Assembly: GCF_037975245.1 (NCBI RefSeq)
Contig: NC_092562.1
Coordinates: 20,657,054-20,721,053, forward strand
DNA from: Apostichopus japonicus
Taxonomy: Eukaryota > Echinodermata > Holothuroidea > Aspidochirotida > Stichopodidae
DNA: 64,000 nucleotides
Reading direction: 5' to 3'
Below the pieces are notes generated by a model. That model saw nothing but the letters and a program-made list of their open reading frames with translations. It had not been told where the DNA came from and searched no databases. The first letter of the stretch is position 1; every line of letters begins with the position of its first letter. This document shows positions 61,219-64,000 of this stretch, one piece after another. Both the position numbers and the translations under genes were made by a program.

Positions 61219-63578
61219 CACAATTTGTACCAAAAATTTAATTATTCTGTTAGTCTATCATAAGCTTGCACGGTTTCGTGAAAACTTACAACCGGTTTTT
61301 CTCTAGCAAAAAACCGAATCTGGCTCAAAAACCGGTTTTTTCCCCCTCCTGAATTGCATTGAAAACATCCAAATCTCGATCGCTAAGATGCGTATTTTTG
61401 AAGCTTTATCAACAGTGGGTTCAAGTCTGTTCGTTCGCAGTAAATTGTTAAAAATAAGAAGAATAAATTCAAGAAATGTTACTGCCTTCATGACTCTCAT
61501 TTTATAACCCACGTTGACTAAACTGAAGTAAATATGTCGAAAAGAAATGTGTTAGTGAATTTTTTTCTTAAAGTTAAAACATCACGTACACGTATCGTTT
61601 TTCTTGTGTTTACTGTACTTCACAAAGTTCAATTTGTGTTCAGAAAAAAATATCTTGGTAATGTTATATTATAAGTTATATTTTCGGAGATGAGGGCCTA
61701 GCATAAACCCATTATGACCAATTGGAGATCTTAAAAAAAAATGCTTTACAATATGATTGGTCCAATGAAGGTACCCAATTGCACGAGGCTCTAGCCATGT
61801 TCGCGGGTGGTATCTTGGCGGTAAAATAAATTTCTCTTCAAGGAGTGAAGAGAATTTACCGTCTACCTTTTCAAGTACAAGTTGAAAAATATCGCTGGCA
61901 AAAGCGGGATTAGGTCGGCAAAGAATGTAAATTGTTAACGTTTAAGTTGGAAACATGTGTTCATCAACGTAAACGAAAAACCAACTGAGAGACGCCTTGT
62001 CTGATAACTGATAAGAAGAAATGTTTAAAGGAAACTTACAAAGAAAATAAAATCCATTAGCGTACAAAGGAGAATTGTCCCAACAGCAACATCTGTAATT
62101 TCCAGCCATGTATACAACATTTTTACTCCTTTAATATTCCTTGACTCAAGCCTGACGCCAGGTGTCTCTTGTGAATAATGGACTGTGATTGTTCTGTTAC
62201 TTGTTGTATCTTAGTTGTTAAACTCAACCCCTCCCCCGTGATTGTTCTAAAGTTACTTGTTGCATCTTAGTTGTTAAACTCAGAGCCCCCCCCGTGATTG
62301 TTCTAATGTTACTTGTTACATCTTAGTTGTTAAACTCACAGAGCCCCCCCCCCCCCTGCGACTGTACATGTCGTATTGTATTGTGGATTGCGCAATGTAC
62401 CTTTCAAGTTTTAACGTTCATTTTTTGAACACGAACTGTGATCAATGTGTTTGAAAAGATTTTCTCCATATCCTCTACTATTAAATTGAAGTTAAATAAT
62501 AAGAACAACACAAAGAGGACAAACCCTTTGAATGTAACAATTTATTTGGAACTGCATCTCGTCATTTGAGTGTGTACTTCTCACGACTACTAACGTTGGT
62601 GACCAAGGTCAGTTCAATACTACAAGGTTACCTAACTGATGCACGCATATATGGGCTGCATAGCCTAATGTTAGGCCTAGCTATCCACCCTCAAGCACTG
62701 GTTATGGCGTGTGCAGATCGTAGCTGACAATGTCGTCTATCAGAAAAGCTTTCTCTTGTTGCAATTTACTTTCATATTGCAAAAAGAACAGTAAAAAGGA
62801 GAAACCAAAGTCAACAAACTTCTTTTTTTTTCCAGTATTTGCAATTCACATTTCGGTTTTTTCGGTTTTTCGGTTTTCTTAAAATAAAAAATAGTACCGA
62901 AATTGGGTCGGAAAAAACCGGTTTCGGTACTAAAACCGGTTTACCGTGCAAGCCTAGTCTATCAGTGCTAATCAAATCCTTCCAAAGGCACCGCTGGGGC
63001 TCTTTAAAGTTTCAATCCAGCGCACTGTGAAATAGGTTCTCATGTGAGTGATCAATGGTTTTCACAGAGCTCTGTAACATTATCGCTTGACAGCGCTCAC
63101 AAGCATGCGATCCCATACAGACATGCTTGGTGATTGGCTCGTTTCAGGTTCTACTTGTGCAGTTTCACCGAAACGACAAAATGCAAGTTAACGTGAAATT
63201 AAATTCTTAGGTTTGACTTGAACTTCACACGTCTTTCAAAAGATCTCTTATTCATGGTACCACCATGCCACTGCTGCTGATTCCGATACAAATACTCGAA
63301 GCAACAGCTTGTCAATTTTTCCTGACACCTAGATAGGACCGGGACCTAGGATGTGAGAGCGCCCTCTGTCGAATTGTTTGCGGTTGGCAATCCCCGGTAA
63401 TGCCCCAATGATATCAGACCGTCTTTACACGATCATATCAAACTAACCTTGAAACCTAAAAGAGGTGGCCGGGAACACGAGGTGATGAATTTCAACAGAC
63501 TCCGTCTTTGTGAGTCGGGGAGGTTCTTCACAATTTCCCAGAAGTTCTGTATCACTGGATGGGTGTCACTGAATTCAC
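60630..63578 (-). CDS. UBE3C: UBE3C-like HECT E3 ubiquitin ligase, last two exons (5' part outside window)
   Basis: Transfers ubiquitin through a catalytic cysteine thioester; in vertebrates UBE3C works with the proteasome. The two exons, 63448-63578 and 60630-60797, join in phase 0 and encode the C-terminal ~98 residues of a HECT domain. The first has the [11 protein letters not shown] helix and [12 protein letters not shown]. The second has the active-site block [15 protein letters not shown], with the catalytic Cys at its TC, and ends AAGFELS at the stop. The ELHPALCIH and HPVIQ sequences favour UBE3C over UBE3B. The intron between them is 2.65 kb with GT-AG ends (AAG|GTTAGT and CATAG|GAA). 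No further upstream exon was recognised before the window end. Confidence 0.9.
60798..63447. other. Last intron of UBE3C
   Basis: Contains the (TA)n tract at 61176-61216. A three-fold repeat of TTACTTGTTG(T/C)ATCTTAGTTGTTAAACTCA lies around 62198-62340, with C-runs. An AACCGGTTTT/AAAACCGGTTT inverted pair sits at 61291-61342 and 62925-62942. No coding sequence was seen. Confidence 0.6.
62198..62345. repeat. ~65-bp tandem repeat, three copies
   Basis: Copies of GTGATTGTTCTRATGTTACTT GTTGCATCTTAGTTGTTAAA, each followed by a C-rich spacer. A recent local expansion in the UBE3C intron. Confidence 0.8.
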
Positions 63579-64000
63579 CTACCAAAGGAAAAAGGTCCAA
63601 TCACAAAAAAAAACTTTGTAAGAAAAACATGATTGCACTTTGAACCTGCAAATCACTCCCCCTGCAGTTAACTTGGCAAGATGTACAAAAGCTCATGTCC
63701 AGAACGGATCTAAGAATCACATTTACGAAACACATTCTTGCCCTTTCTGACAACGTTGGAAAGATAGCCGCAGTTTAATTGTAAAATGATGAGAGTCTAC
63801 TGGAAATTTCTCTCTACTTCCAGATCAATTGAGGACCATGATGGGTACAGCGTAAAAGAACACTATAACATGCGATGAAAACACAGGATTAATCTACTGG
63901 ATATAGGCCACAGAAAAAAGAAAATTACGATCACAACATAACCAACAATTTGATTTCCCCTTCCAATGAATAATTAAGACATGCCAGAGTACATTTGGTT
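63579..64000. other. UBE3C intron, incomplete
   Basis: Nothing coding was recognised. The preceding UBE3C exon should lie beyond the right edge. Confidence 0.5.

Overview
The window is animal nuclear DNA: genes split by GT-AG introns, AT-rich non-coding sequence, many short interspersed and tandem repeats, and no bacterial or viral gene organisation. The gene complement, a single-exon rhodopsin-type receptor of the kind abundant in echinoderms, and the mix of hAT-type and TTAA-type MITEs with tRNA-derived SINEs suggest a marine invertebrate, most likely a deuterostome such as an echinoderm. The species assignment is inference and cannot be fixed from this sequence alone.

Layout, left to right. 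1-11.6 kb is gene-poor and transposon-rich: two copies of a 360-370 bp hAT-type MITE, a tRNA-derived SINE, and a 4.84 kb terminal-inverted-repeat element (6085-10927) whose two ends carry arrays of a GACTGAAATTTCAGTC-type palindrome and which itself holds younger insertions. 11651-12823 (+) encodes an intact orphan rhodopsin-family GPCR in one coding exon. 12.8-16.6 kb is non-coding, with a third hAT MITE. 16671-22905 (+) is an eight-exon orthologue of CCDC152 (261 aa), a small coiled-coil protein. Converging on it, 24732-54194 (-) is a complete 27-exon nardilysin gene (NRDC, M16 metalloprotease, 1062 aa) in which every intron phase joins in frame; its introns hold minisatellites, SINEs, a LINE fragment and nested MITEs. 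54.2-60.6 kb is intergenic, with a truncated U2 snRNA copy and an ~18-copy 66-bp minisatellite. The right end holds the last two exons of a UBE3C-like HECT ubiquitin ligase (-), including the catalytic cysteine.

The genes do not form an operon or a single pathway: NRDC is a cytosolic/nuclear dibasic-site peptidase, UBE3C a proteasome-linked E3, CCDC152 an uncharacterised coiled coil and the GPCR a surface receptor. Points worth attention are the large palindrome-ended element with a possible gene exon, two GC-AG introns required by reading frame, a duplicated relic of the nardilysin zinc-motif exon end, a perfect 30-bp intronic hairpin, a nested MITE pair and the ordered higher-order minisatellite. 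No clearly new biochemical system was found.
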